This document shows positions 45,847 to 54,571 of a stretch of DNA of 64,000 nucleotides, piece after piece. Source of the DNA: Streptomyces sp. WZ-12 (GTDB lineage Bacteria; Actinomycetota; Actinomycetes; Streptomycetales; Streptomycetaceae); contig NZ_CP118574.1 in NCBI RefSeq assembly GCF_028898845.1, positions 2,604,001-2,668,000 on the forward strand, read 5' to 3'. A program made the translations under genes and the position numbers. The notes beneath the pieces are model-generated. The model was not told where the DNA came from. It searched no databases and was given only the letters and a program-made list of their open reading frames with translations. Position 1 is the first letter of the stretch, and every line of letters begins with the position of its first letter.

Positions 45847-46770
45847 TCAGCGAAGCTGCGACTGGACCTGCTCGGAGATCAACTCCAGGTGGTCCAGGTC
45901 ATCCAGATCCAGGATCTGGAGGTAGACCCGGGACGAGCCGATGGCGCCGAACTGGCCAAGCCTGTCCACGACTTCCGCGGGCGAGCCCGCCACGCCGTTG
46001 GCCTTCAGCTCCTCGACGTCGCGCCCGATGACCGCGGCCCGCCTCGCCACCTCGGCGTCGTTCTTACCGACGCAGGCGATCAGGGCGTTGGAGTACACCA
46101 GGTCGTCCGCCTTGCGCCCGGCGGCCTCGGCGGCCGCCCGCACCCGTCCGAACTGGCGCTCCGTGTCTTCGAGCGAGGCGAAGGGAATGTTGAACTCATC
46201 GGCGTACTGCGCCGCCAACCGCGGGGTGCGCGTCGCGCCGTGCCCACCGATCAGCACCGGCACCTTGCCCTGGGCAGGCTTGGGCAGTGCGGGCGACTTC
46301 TCCAACTGGTAGTACGTGCCGTCGTATGAGAACTCCTTTCCTACCTCGGTGGCCCACAGGCCGGTGACGATGGCGAGTTGTTCCTCCAGCCGCGCGAACC
46401 TCTCCTTGGGGAACGGGATGCCGTACGCCTTGTGCTCCTCCTCGAACCACCCTGCGCCCAGGCCGAGTTCCACCCGCCCGCCGGACATCTGGTCGACCTG
46501 CGCGACCTGGATGGCCAGCACGCCCGGAAGCCGGAAGGTACCGGCCGTCACGAGCGTGCCGAGTCGGATCCGCTTGGTCTCGCGGGCCAGACCGGCCAGC
46601 GTGATCCAGGCGTCCGTCGGGCCGGGCAACCCGTCGACCGTTCCCATCCGCAGATAGTGATCGGAGCGGAAGAAGGCGTCGAACCCGAGGTCCTCGGTGG
46701 CCTTGGCGGCCTTCAGAAGGGTGTCGTAAGAAGCCCCCTGCTGGGGCTCGGTGAAGATCCGTAGGTCCAT
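45847..46770 (-). CDS. LLM class F420-dependent oxidoreductase
   Basis: The 307-residue luciferase-like TIM-barrel protein has LRIFTEPQQGASYDTLLKAAKATEDLGFDAFFRSDHY in pieces at the N-terminus, LGTLVTAGTFRLPGVLAIQVAQVDQMSGGRVELGLGAGWFEEEH in pieces near residues 70-120, and VPVLIGGHGATRTPRLAAQYADE. These match actinobacterial F420-dependent reductases. The ATG at 46770 fits the family start; the longer upstream frame is His/Arg low-complexity. The substrate is unknown and there is no operon partner. Confidence 0.9.
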   Translation of the reverse strand: MDLRIFTEPQQGASYDTLLKAAKATEDLGFDAFFRSDHYLRMGTVDGLPGPTDAWITLAGLARETKRIRLGTLVTAGTFRLPGVLAIQVAQVDQMSGGRVELGLGAGWFEEEHKAYGIPFPKERFARLEEQLAIVTGLWATEVGKEFSYDGTYYQLEKSPALPKPAQGKVPVLIGGHGATRTPRLAAQYADEFNIPFASLEDTERQFGRVRAAAEAAGRKADDLVYSNALIACVGKNDAEVARRAAVIGRDVEELKANGVAGSPAEVVDRLGQFGAIGSSRVYLQILDLDDLDHLELISEQVQSQLR

Positions 46771-47655
46771 ACCTCCATCCTGCACCGGTGCCCAGCAAAC
46801 CAACCTCCGGGCACTGCCGATAAACCAGGTGTCTTGTTTCTGATCTGGCTCCCATGCGTGCGGTTTCCGATGCGTGGCATTTCCGCGCCGCGCGGCATCT
46901 CCGCTGCGCGGCATGCGTGGCATGTGTGACGCGTGACGTGTGCGTGCGTGACGCGTGCGTGCGTGGTGTGCGTGGCGTGTGTGATGTGCGCGGTGCGAAG
47001 ACATGGATAGGTGTGATCGACGCGACGAGCGTGGTGGCTGAGGTGTTGGGGTGGACAGACCGATCGAAGCGGGTGAGGTGAGTAGCGACTGAGGGATCGG
47101 GGTTGGGTGGAATCGACCTCGGCTCCCCTGACTCACGACGCCTGATCGAGATACCCAAGTCGCCCAATATGGCTGTCAGTTGGCGCGATGTGGGGCTGCC
47201 CCAAGAGTCCGTGCCCGGCCAAGACGGTCACAGCGCCATTAGCAGCAACATGCCCACGGTTCGCAATCAGCGAAGGAGAGGCAGGAGCAGCGGCGAGAGA
47301 GCAGGAAGCGGGAGGAAGAGCAGAAGGAGTAGAAAGAGTAGAAGGTGGGGAGATGACGCGCGGGAGCGCCGACTCCGGGCACGATGGGGCAGCGGCACAG
47401 GTCGACCGCCCCTGTCCCGGCACGCCGGTCGAAGTGGCCAACAGGCGTGCTGCGCCTCCCCAGGCCGGCAACGGCTCCAGACCACTGGCCGTGCCGACTG
47501 TCACGGCGGCTCCGACCGCACCGACCGTCATGGCGACTCTGGCCGCTCTGGTCGTTCCGGCCCTTCCGATGGTGCTGATGGCGCTGACTGTTCTTATGGT
47601 GCCGACTGTTCCGGTAGTTACAGGGCAGGCAGCTTGAGAGACGGCCCGCCCTCCG
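46771..47655. other. 885-bp gene-poor region with low-complexity tracts
   Basis: No gene is convincing. A GTGCGTG-rich tract occupies 46852-46995. A purine-rich block (GGAGAGGCAGGAGCAG type) runs about 47270-47350. Imperfect GCCGACTGT/GACCGTCATGGC repeats lie at 47488-47632. A frame at 47188-47637 (+) encodes Ala/Val/Thr repeats but has no homology or clear ribosome-binding site. Confidence 0.5.
46852..46995. repeat. Degenerate GTGCGTG/GCGTGGCAT repeat tract
   Basis: Alternating purine-pyrimidine units (TGCGTGGCAT, GTGACGCGTGACG, GTGCGTGCGTG) fill about 140 bp upstream of the LLM gene. Such sequence can form Z-DNA and mutate by slippage. It is not a CRISPR array, since there are no constant repeats with unique spacers. 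Confidence 0.7.
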
Positions 47656-48111
47656 TCAGGCAAGGTGCCGGTCGCGTACCTCCAGCTTCTCTAGTATTCC
47701 GGCGGCGTGGTCCCTCGATTCGTCTGCCGTGTCCATGGCCTCCACGCAGGTCCAGTACATCCCCTCCTCCTCGGCCGAGATCACCACCCCGACCAATGCC
47801 TCGCACACCTCTCGGAGCAGTTGGCACAGGCTGATTAAAGCCGTCTTGACGTCGCGTATCTCGGTGAGCTGGGCCGCCCGCAGCCCTCCGGCGGTCGCCG
47901 TCGAGCACAGCAGTCCCCCGCTGAACCGCCCGCCCGCGTCGCCCAACCCTCGGGCTCTGGACCGCACTTCGTACGGCCCGAATATCGCAAGGTGGCTACC
48001 TATCGCTTCCGCCAAGGCTTGTGCCTGCCACGCCTCGACGACCACGTCGTGCACCGTGCTCGCCTGCGCCAGACCGCGTCGACTGACCGCGATGATTCGC
48101 ACCGCGTCCAT
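47656..48111 (-). CDS. Conserved Streptomyces protein, DUF6099-like
   Basis: The 151-residue soluble helical protein starts MDAVRIIAVSRRGLAQASTVHDVV. Later AWQAQALAEAIGSHL, RDVKTALISLCQLLREVCEALVG and CVEAMDTADESRDHAAGILE are visible. I associate it, from memory, with the DUF6099 family of streptomycetes; function unknown. The ATG at 48111 is chosen over 48138 because GGAGGGAGG ends 7 nt upstream. It has no operon partner. Confidence 0.7.
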   Translation of the reverse strand: MDAVRIIAVSRRGLAQASTVHDVVVEAWQAQALAEAIGSHLAIFGPYEVRSRARGLGDAGGRFSGGLLCSTATAGGLRAAQLTEIRDVKTALISLCQLLREVCEALVGVVISAEEEGMYWTCVEAMDTADESRDHAAGILEKLEVRDRHLA

Positions 48112-48579
48112 CTGCGTCCCTCCCTCCTTCTTCGTCATGCGCGTTCACCCCACTTCCCTTCCACTACCCAGCGTGAGGGTCAACAGCCAAAAACGCTAGG
48201 GGAATTCGCAAATCTGTGGACAACCAAGACGCTGTGGAAAGATCTATAACTCCATAGAGTGACGAGAGGCAGTTTTAGAACGGTCGCACTGACGGTTCCG
48301 GCCCGCGGAGCTCCCTCATGTGCCACTACACCCCCGCACATCCCTCAACTTGCATGAGACAACGTGCACCACACAACGCCCTGTTGTCTCGCCAGAAACT
48401 CCTGCCGCCGACATGCGGCACGCGGCTCGTGTCGCCGGCCGCGGCGGCGCCGCACCGCACGGCGGTGTGCGCCGCGCCCGACGCCCGGGCGGCGCGCAAA
48501 GGCCGGCGGGGCGGAGGCTTTCGCCCCGCCCCGCCGGCCCCGACCCCTCGCAAGCCGCCCGATTCGCGCCGCCCGGCGG
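48112..48579. other. Spacer between the DUF6099-like and MazG-like genes
   Basis: About 470 bp containing the promoter side of the DUF6099-like gene and, at 48501-48539, the terminator of the MazG-like gene. The part near 48180-48260 is AT-rich. No gene seen. Confidence 0.5.
48501..48539 (-). terminator. Terminator of the ATPase-MazG operon
   Basis: GGCCGGCGGGGCGG (48501-48514) pairs perfectly over 14 bp with CCGCCCCGCCGGCC (48526-48539), leaving an 11-nt loop, 40 bp after the MazG-like stop. Confidence 0.8.
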
Positions 48580-48936
48580 CTACTCGCCGTCCCGCGGCCG
48601 GTCCGGCGGCGCCTGCCGCACCGCCGGGAACCGCGTCTCATTCCGTTCGATCTTCGCGGCGAGCGCGGTGAGCGGATCGATCCCCAGCGCCTGGCAGAAC
48701 TGGAGCAGATACGCCAACACGTCCGCGACCTCGTCCTCGACCCGTCCGGCCGCCTTGGGGTCGGACATCACCTTCGCCGACTCCTCCGGCGTCAACCACT
48801 GGAAGATCTCGACCAGTTCCGCGGCCTCGACACTCAACGCCGCGGCCAGGTTCTTGGGGGTGTGGTACTGCTGCCAGTCCCGGGCGGCCGCGAAGTCGGC
48901 CAGGCGTCGTTGCAGCGCATGAAGATCCTCACTCAT
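48580..48936 (-). CDS. MazG-like nucleotide pyrophosphohydrolase
   Basis: The 118-residue all-alpha NTP-PPase has the metal-binding EAAELVEIFQW (ExxE) and EVADVLAYLLQF (ExxD) motifs, with HTPKNLAAALSVEAAEL preceding. It should hydrolyse (d)NTPs to monophosphates as house-cleaning or defence. Its ATG overlaps the stop of the ATPase gene (ATGA at 48933-48936), so its translation is coupled to the ATPase. Confidence 0.9.
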   Translation of the reverse strand: MSEDLHALQRRLADFAAARDWQQYHTPKNLAAALSVEAAELVEIFQWLTPEESAKVMSDPKAAGRVEDEVADVLAYLLQFCQALGIDPLTALAAKIERNETRFPAVRQAPPDRPRDGE

Positions 48937-50369
48937 ACCCCTAGGTGTAGCACCTGCACACCGGGCAGCCCGTCGGCGACCGACGGGTCCCGCACCGTCC
49001 CCAGCAGCCGGACATGCCCACGGTCGGCCATCCGCACGGCCAACGACACCAGTTCCCGAGCCTGCCGACGATCCATGCAGCGGTCCATGCCGTCCGCCAT
49101 CACCGTCATCTGCTGCAGCGCCGACGGGATCTCCCCGGCCGGATCCATAGCGAGCACCCCGGGGCCGGTCAGCAGCACCAACGCCAGCGCGAGGAACCGG
49201 AGCTCGCCGTCGCCGAGCTGCTCGACGGGCATCTCCCCCAGCGCGCCACGATCGAGGACGGTCCGTAGGGCCGGCGGGCCTGAGGGCCCCTGACCATCCG
49301 GCGCCGCCCCGTCGCCCGTTCCCCCTGTGGTCGCGGCGTCCGCCGCCGTCGCCGCATCCGGCTGCCGCGGCACCGCCCGCACCCCGTCAACCGGCCCGGA
49401 ACAGGCGTCCCGCACGGCCGCGACCAACACGGCGTGCCGCCGGGCGCATTCGCGACTCGTGCGCTCCAGTACGGCGGAGAGGTTCTCGCACGACGACCGC
49501 AACCGCCCCTCGTCCCGCTCCTCGTCGTGCCCCCAACCACTGGCCTCCGCGCCGCTCCTGACCCCCTTCCGCCCGCGCGCCGCCGACGGCCCACCGGGAC
49601 CACCGACCCCTCCACTCTTACCCGAGCGCCCCGGACTGCCACCCCGGCCACCACCGCGCGCCCCGGCACTACGCCTCGCGCCTCCCCCACCCGACGCATC
49701 GCCCGCCGCGCGACCGTCGTCCGCGGCGACGCGTTCCGCGCGATCCCTCATCGCCTCCGGCCGCGGATCGCAGACGAAGGCCGAACGGAGCGCCACCACG
49801 ACTTGTTCCGCGGCGGCCAGGACGAGCCGCTGCCCTTCCGTCTTGCCCGCGACCCGCAACGGGAGGAGGGAGGTGGCCAACCGGTCGTCGGGCAAGGGTG
49901 CCCGGGTAACCGGGGTGGCACCGGCGGTGTGCCAGGCAGCCTGGACGGCGGGGCGGTTGGGATCGGTGAGGGCGGTGGTGAGCAGTGTCTCACCGCAGCC
50001 CGTCAACCGCTCGCCGACGATGCGGAGTTCGGGTTCGGCCTGTACGGCGAGATCGAGCCGAACGGCGCCGACCGGGCCGTCGACCGTACAGCCGAGGCGG
50101 AAGCCGCGCCGACCCTGATCATCGGGGCGCGCGCCGGCGGGCACACAGGCCGAGGCCCCACCCGCGACCACCCCGACGGCCCGTTCCAGCGGGTCTCCGC
50201 TGCCGAGCCGAGCGAGGAGCTCGTACGCCTGCAACACACTGGACTTGCCGCTTCCACTGTCCCCACTGAGCAGCGTCAGCGGCCCGAACGGGAGGGAAAC
50301 GCCACGATGAGCCTTGAAGGCGGACAACCGTAATTCGGTGACCGCCGGACGCACACTGTCGGTATCCAT
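48933..50369 (-). CDS. AAA/SMC-type ATPase
   Basis: The 478-residue ABC/SMC-like ATPase begins ELRLSAFKAHRGVSLPFGPL with Walker A SGDSGSGKSSVLQAYELLA (about residues 36-52). The C-terminus has GDGELRFLALALVLLTGPGVLAMDPAGEIPSALQQ in pieces (signature and Walker-B-like) and RQARELVSLAVRMADRGHVRLLGTVRD. A Gly/Arg/Ser-rich linker (about 235-290) replaces the coiled coil. This is the AAA_21/OLD-type predicted ATPase fold. It overlaps the MazG-like gene by 4 bp. It may be a housekeeping ATPase or part of a nucleotide-depletion defence. Confidence 0.82.
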   Translation of the reverse strand: MDTDSVRPAVTELRLSAFKAHRGVSLPFGPLTLLSGDSGSGKSSVLQAYELLARLGSGDPLERAVGVVAGGASACVPAGARPDDQGRRGFRLGCTVDGPVGAVRLDLAVQAEPELRIVGERLTGCGETLLTTALTDPNRPAVQAAWHTAGATPVTRAPLPDDRLATSLLPLRVAGKTEGQRLVLAAAEQVVVALRSAFVCDPRPEAMRDRAERVAADDGRAAGDASGGGGARRSAGARGGGRGGSPGRSGKSGGVGGPGGPSAARGRKGVRSGAEASGWGHDEERDEGRLRSSCENLSAVLERTSRECARRHAVLVAAVRDACSGPVDGVRAVPRQPDAATAADAATTGGTGDGAAPDGQGPSGPPALRTVLDRGALGEMPVEQLGDGELRFLALALVLLTGPGVLAMDPAGEIPSALQQMTVMADGMDRCMDRRQARELVSLAVRMADRGHVRLLGTVRDPSVADGLPGVQVLHLGV

Positions 50370-50424
50370 GCGGGGACGCTACGCAGTCCCCCGCTCGGAG
50401 AACCGTTACGCCCAACTGCTCTTC

Positions 50425-50814
50425 CTACGAACGGGGGACGGTACCCGCCGCCGGCTCCGCAACCTCGGTGCCGGCCGGCGCCAGCAGGAACACGTTGGTG
50501 TCCACGCGGTGCATACCACTGCCGAGCCCGAAGACGACCCCACTGGCGAAGTCCAGGATGCGCTTGGCGACATCGGTGTCGGCACTACTGAGGTCCAACA
50601 GGACCGGAAGCTGCGCCATGAGGTACTCGGCCACTTCCCGGGCGTCCGCGAAGGTCTGCACGCGGATGACGATGAACCGCCGGGTTTCCTCGGTCGGTTC
50701 GTCGTCCGGAAGGGCCCGGTGGGCGGGCCAGGAGGGCCATTCACTGCCGCCGCGTAGCGGTACGACTTCGGCGAGCCCTTCCCACTGCTCGTCGGTGGCA
50801 TCGGGGCCGTTCAC
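50425..50814 (-). CDS. SepF-like protein (SflA/SflB type)
   Basis: The 129-residue protein ends with a SepF domain: RFIVIRVQTFADAREVAEYLMAQLPVLLDLSSADTDVAKRILDFASGVVFGLGSGMHRV in pieces, then NVFLLAP. SepF proteins bind FtsZ and the membrane at division septa; streptomycetes have extra SepF-like paralogues, and I recall SflB (SCO5967) in this chromosomal neighbourhood. This one lacks the N-terminal amphipathic anchor of true SepF. The GTG is at 50814 with GGTGAGG upstream. It is 55 bp upstream of the ATPase gene and may share its transcript. Confidence 0.82.
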   Translation of the reverse strand: MNGPDATDEQWEGLAEVVPLRGGSEWPSWPAHRALPDDEPTEETRRFIVIRVQTFADAREVAEYLMAQLPVLLDLSSADTDVAKRILDFASGVVFGLGSGMHRVDTNVFLLAPAGTEVAEPAAGTVPRS

Positions 50815-51540
50815 CGAATCACCTCACCCAGTGGAGCGCTGGCTTTCTGCGGTATGTGCATCGCACGATTCTAGAGATAGACCTACAAACGTCGCTGACT
50901 GCGACACACGCGGCGCCGCAGCCACTTCCATCCTGCCTCATAGCCCTGACCAGTGCGGACACCTGGGCAGAACTACCGGATCGAGTTTGTGTATGCCCGT
51001 TCATCCTCCCTTGCGACGCGGGTCGGAAGCACCCGGGGGTGGCAGCGAAACGGCTGGCCCACACTCAGGGCGTCCCGAGACAGCCCTCCCTGAGCAGGCA
51101 TGAGTTGCGGTGGATGCGCGGAGGGCGTCGCCGCAATCCCCAGCGGAGGACGCCGCGTTCGCCACAGAGAGCCTTCTCGGCGGCAATGCGACAGGGCCGA
51201 CATCGCCCCCACCTCCCCGCAACACCCTCGGCACCCCGAGCCGCACCCCACCCTCACCTCCCCTCAACACCTCGTTCCACGGCTGACGTTCAACCGGCGG
51301 ACTCGCGTGAGGCCGACCTCCGCACGGCCGAGTCGGTCGTCCCACTCGCGAGGAAGCGCGCTTGAAGCCGGCGACGATTCAGGCATTTCCGCTGACCGAG
51401 GCCACTGTCAGTGGCGTCACTTACGGTGGGGTCATGGATACACAACGTGCCTTCCGCGGAAGGGAATCGACGGCTGGGCCGGGCCCGTCGCCCGGGAAGT
51501 GCGGCTGGTCGCTCGCCGAGATGCGACGACGGCCGGCGAG
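50815..51540. other. 726-bp region without a supported gene
   Basis: Open frames occur on both strands but with proline/arginine-rich, shadow-like composition and no motif. It should hold the sepF-like promoter at its left. No repeat or hairpin of note was seen. Confidence 0.45.
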
Positions 51541-52404
51541 TCAGCGGGCCAGGCGGCCGAGGAGTGAGGATGCGGCAGCGATACCGGCGGCCGCGGCGCC
51601 GACGAGGACAGCGAAGTCGAGGGCCAGATGAGAAGGGGTGCCCAGAAGCAGTCCGCGGAGCGCTTCGACCTGGTAGCTGAGGGGGTTGACCTTGCTGATG
51701 GCCTGTAGCCAACCGGGCATGACGGCCACGGGATAGAGGGCGTTGGAGGCGAAGAAGAGCGGCATGGTGATGGCCTGACCGATGCCCATCAGACGGTCAC
51801 GGGTCAGCACGATGCCGGCGATCGTCATCGACAGACAGGAGAAGAAGGCCGAGCCGAGGATCACGGCGACGGCAACGCCGAGCAGGCGCAGCGGGTTCCA
51901 CGTCATGGCCACGCCGAGGAGTGCGGCAATGGCGATCACCACAACTGCCTGGAGCAGCGCCTTCACTCCGGCGGCGAACGCCTTGCCCGCAATCAGGGCG
52001 GACCGCGGGGTGGGAGTGACCAGCAGCTTGGTGAGGATGCCGGCGTCCCGCTCCCAGATGATCATGATCCCGTAGAAGATCGCGATGAACATGGCGGACT
52101 GGGCGATGATCCCGGGCGCCAGATAGTCGATATAGGGGGTGCCACCAGTGGGGATGGCCTTGATATGCGTGAAGGTCTCGCCGAAGACCACGAGCCAGAG
52201 GACGGGTTGGACAGCACGGGTGTAGAGCTCGGTGCGGTCGTGGCGGAGCTTCTGCAACTCGACCACACACATCGCGGCGACTCCGGCGGGCAGTACCCGC
52301 CAGCCAGTACGGGCGCGCGGTGGGGCCAGTAGCAGGTCCAAGTGGCGTGCGGCGGCGGTGGCTTCAGCCGACCCGGGCCGCGGTGCGACGGGTACTCCGG
52401 ACAT
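51541..52404 (-). CDS. ABC-2 type drug exporter permease (DrrB-like)
   Basis: The 287-residue protein has six membrane helices. The ABC-2 core motifs are VQPVLWLVVFGETFTHI, DYLAPGIIAQSAMF, IWERDAGILTKLLVTPTPRSALIAGKA in pieces, and LSYQVEALRGLLLG. It pairs with the ATPase gene, whose end it overlaps by 41 bp. Together with the MarR gene it forms a three-gene operon for efflux of a drug or lipid across the plasma membrane. Confidence 0.9.
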   Translation of the reverse strand: MSGVPVAPRPGSAEATAAARHLDLLLAPPRARTGWRVLPAGVAAMCVVELQKLRHDRTELYTRAVQPVLWLVVFGETFTHIKAIPTGGTPYIDYLAPGIIAQSAMFIAIFYGIMIIWERDAGILTKLLVTPTPRSALIAGKAFAAGVKALLQAVVVIAIAALLGVAMTWNPLRLLGVAVAVILGSAFFSCLSMTIAGIVLTRDRLMGIGQAITMPLFFASNALYPVAVMPGWLQAISKVNPLSYQVEALRGLLLGTPSHLALDFAVLVGAAAAGIAAASSLLGRLAR

Positions 52405-53392
52405 CGCGGAAGTCTCCTGACTGCTCGTCGAGGCCGGTGCCGGCGACGTCCCGGAAGACGTCCTCCAGCGTCGGCTCCGTGTCGGACGAGGGAGCGGGAC
52501 GGGACGCGGGCGCTGCGGTCACGGACGTCGCGGTCGCGGACGCAGCGGATTCGGTTGTTGCGCTCGCGGACTGCTCGGCACGGGCACGGCGGGCGCGCAG
52601 GGCGGAGCGGAGTTCGCCGGGCGTGCCCAGGGCGCGGATCCGACCGCGGTGCATCAGGGCGACGCGGTCGCAGTACTGCTCGGCCTCGTCCATGTAGTGG
52701 GTGGTGACCAGGACGGTCATGCCGGTAGCGGCGCGCACCGCGTTGATGTGCTCCCAGACGCTGGTGCGGGCGATCGGGTCGAGACCGATCGTCGGTTCGT
52801 CGAGCATCAACAGGCGGGGCGCGCTGACCAGGGCCTGGGCGAGTTCCAGGCGGCGGATCATGCCGCCGGAGTAGGTCTTGGCGAGCCGGTTCGCGGCGTC
52901 GGCGAGGTTGACGGCCTCCAGTGCCTGGGTGACACGGGCGGCGCGCTCGCGGCGCGGCACGTCGAAGACCCGGGCGAACAGCGCGACGTTCTCCCGGCCG
53001 GTGAGCCCGGCGTCGGCGGACAACTGCTGTGGCACATAGCCCAGGAGGCGCCGAACGGCCATCCGCTCCCGCGCCGCGTCATGCCCGAAGACCCGCACCA
53101 TCCCCGCCGGAACGGGCAGCAGGGTGGTGATGCAGCGGATGGCGGTGGTCTTGCCCGCGCCGTTCGGTCCGAGCAGGCCGAAGACCTCGCCAGGGCGAAC
53201 GGCGAGATCCACTCCGTCCACGGCCTTGGTCTCGCCGAAGGCATAGCGCAGCGCGTGGCAGGAGAGAGCATCCGGGGCCGGGGCGGCTGTCGGGGCCACT
53301 GGGTCGGCGGCTCCGACCGGTGCGCCGGCGGTTTCCTGGGGCTCTCCGGTGGCGGTGTGCGGCACCGTCCGGCCGGGGTCGTCGCTGGTCAT
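52364..53392 (-). CDS. ABC transporter ATPase (DrrA-like)
   Basis: The 342-residue ATPase has Walker A GPNGAGKTTAIR (about residue 75), the Q-loop LGYVPQQ, the signature YSGGMIRRLELAQAL and Walker B LLMLDEPTIGLDP, then VTTHYMDEAEQYCDRV. The first 45 residues and a 60-residue Ala/Ser/Thr-rich stretch before the DrrA-type end (TLEDVFRDVAG) are extra. The ATG at 53392 overlaps the MarR stop, so translation is coupled. Probably powers drug export. Confidence 0.93.
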   Translation of the reverse strand: MTSDDPGRTVPHTATGEPQETAGAPVGAADPVAPTAAPAPDALSCHALRYAFGETKAVDGVDLAVRPGEVFGLLGPNGAGKTTAIRCITTLLPVPAGMVRVFGHDAARERMAVRRLLGYVPQQLSADAGLTGRENVALFARVFDVPRRERAARVTQALEAVNLADAANRLAKTYSGGMIRRLELAQALVSAPRLLMLDEPTIGLDPIARTSVWEHINAVRAATGMTVLVTTHYMDEAEQYCDRVALMHRGRIRALGTPGELRSALRARRARAEQSASATTESAASATATSVTAAPASRPAPSSDTEPTLEDVFRDVAGTGLDEQSGDFRDVRSTRRTAARVG

Positions 53393-53844
53393 GATCCCTC
53401 CGTCTGCTGGTGCAGGTTGTGGGCGAGCCGGCGCAGCGCCGGAAGAGCGGCCTCCAATGCCGCCCGGTCGGCCTCGGGAAGGCGGGCGACCTGATCGTGG
53501 ACGAGCGCGCTGCGGCGGGCCTCCCAGTCGCGCAGCCGTGCCCGCGCCTCCGGTGTGGGGAAGAGCTGGGCCGAGCGCCGATCAGCGGGGTCGGTCTCAC
53601 GGCGTAGATAGCCGGCCCGGCTGAGCTCGTTGACCAGCGTGGAGACCGAGTTGCCCGCCAGATAGAGCTCCTGCGCGGCGGCGGAGACCCGGATGCCGGG
53701 GCGGGCGGAGACCAGCCGCAGGAGTTCGACCTGCGCGCCCCGCAGCCTGGGCGCGGGCACGCCGGGGCGGAGCCGCCGGCGGATCAGCCGCTGGATCCCG
53801 GCCAGTACGTCAGCCAGCTCATCGGGGAGGTCCCCTGTGGCCAT
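53389..53844 (-). CDS. MarR family transcriptional regulator
   Basis: The 151-residue winged-helix protein has RLRGAQVELLRLVSARPGIRVSAAAQELYLAGNSVSTLVNELSRAGYLRRETDPADRRSAQLF in pieces, the MarR DNA-binding region with its DPADRR wing. It heads the operon with the ABC exporter and probably represses it until a phenolic or drug ligand binds. The ATG is at 53844. Confidence 0.92.
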   Translation of the reverse strand: MATGDLPDELADVLAGIQRLIRRRLRPGVPAPRLRGAQVELLRLVSARPGIRVSAAAQELYLAGNSVSTLVNELSRAGYLRRETDPADRRSAQLFPTPEARARLRDWEARRSALVHDQVARLPEADRAALEAALPALRRLAHNLHQQTEGS

Positions 53845-54571
53845 ACGTCGACTTTAGCTCTGAGACGGAGGCAATGCAGCAGGGCGGACACTGACAAAAC
53901 GGGACAGCGCAAGGCGCCTGCGGGCAGCCCGACCATGGTCACGATGGGGACGTTCCGCCGCCACAGGACCGAGGGCGCCAGGGCACATCCGTGCAAGTCC
54001 GGGCAAGACCTCGCGTGGACGAAAAGGCCAAGATGGAGGAGGAGTTGGCAGGTGGCGGCAGCTGCCCGCCCCGTGGAGGCTCCGGCTCTCCTACCCGGAC
54101 GCCATGCATAGAGCGGCCCCCAGCCCAACGGGCGACTGGTCACCCGGGGCGTACTGGAGCGGACGCCCAGCGGCCCGCAGGCCCCCGCGCCCCCGCACGG
54201 CTGAGGACGGCGCCCGTGGCCTGGAGGGTGCCTACGTTGCCCTACTGCCCCGCTCCCAGGTGAAGGGGGAACTCACTCCGGATACGGACGTGCACAGCAA
54301 GACGACGTGCACAGCACAGCGCGGTTCCTCGTCACCCACCCCGGGGCCTGCGGGGGGGGGGGGAGGGTGGACAAGGCGACTGGCCGGGAGCGCCTGACCG
54401 CGGCCGTGGACCGGGCACCGGACGCCTTCCGCACGAGTACCGAGGCGCCAAGGCCCAAAGGCGCTGGGACTTCGCCTGACCGCACCACCGACGACTGAAC
54501 TCCATGACGAGATCCGACGGGCCGACCACGACCAGCTGGCCAGTTGGTCACTGAACCAGTGAGCCGATCGT
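53845..54571. other. 727-bp spacer with a 12-G homopolymer
   Basis: Promoter side of the MarR operon at the left and 3' side of the PTS operon at the right. A run of 12 G (54352-54363) is flanked by CC/GGAGGGTGG. A small hairpin (TCACTG-AAC-CAGTGA, 54548-54562) just after the PTS gene may be its terminator. No gene is supported. Confidence 0.5.

Noticed and set aside
46852..46995. Possible CRISPR array
   Set aside because: Short degenerate GTGCGTG units with no constant repeat, no unique spacers and no cas genes in the window.
47188..47637. Possible small protein gene with Ala/Val/Thr repeats
   Set aside because: No ribosome-binding site or homology, and an equally long frame lies on the opposite strand; composition looks like repeat-driven noise.
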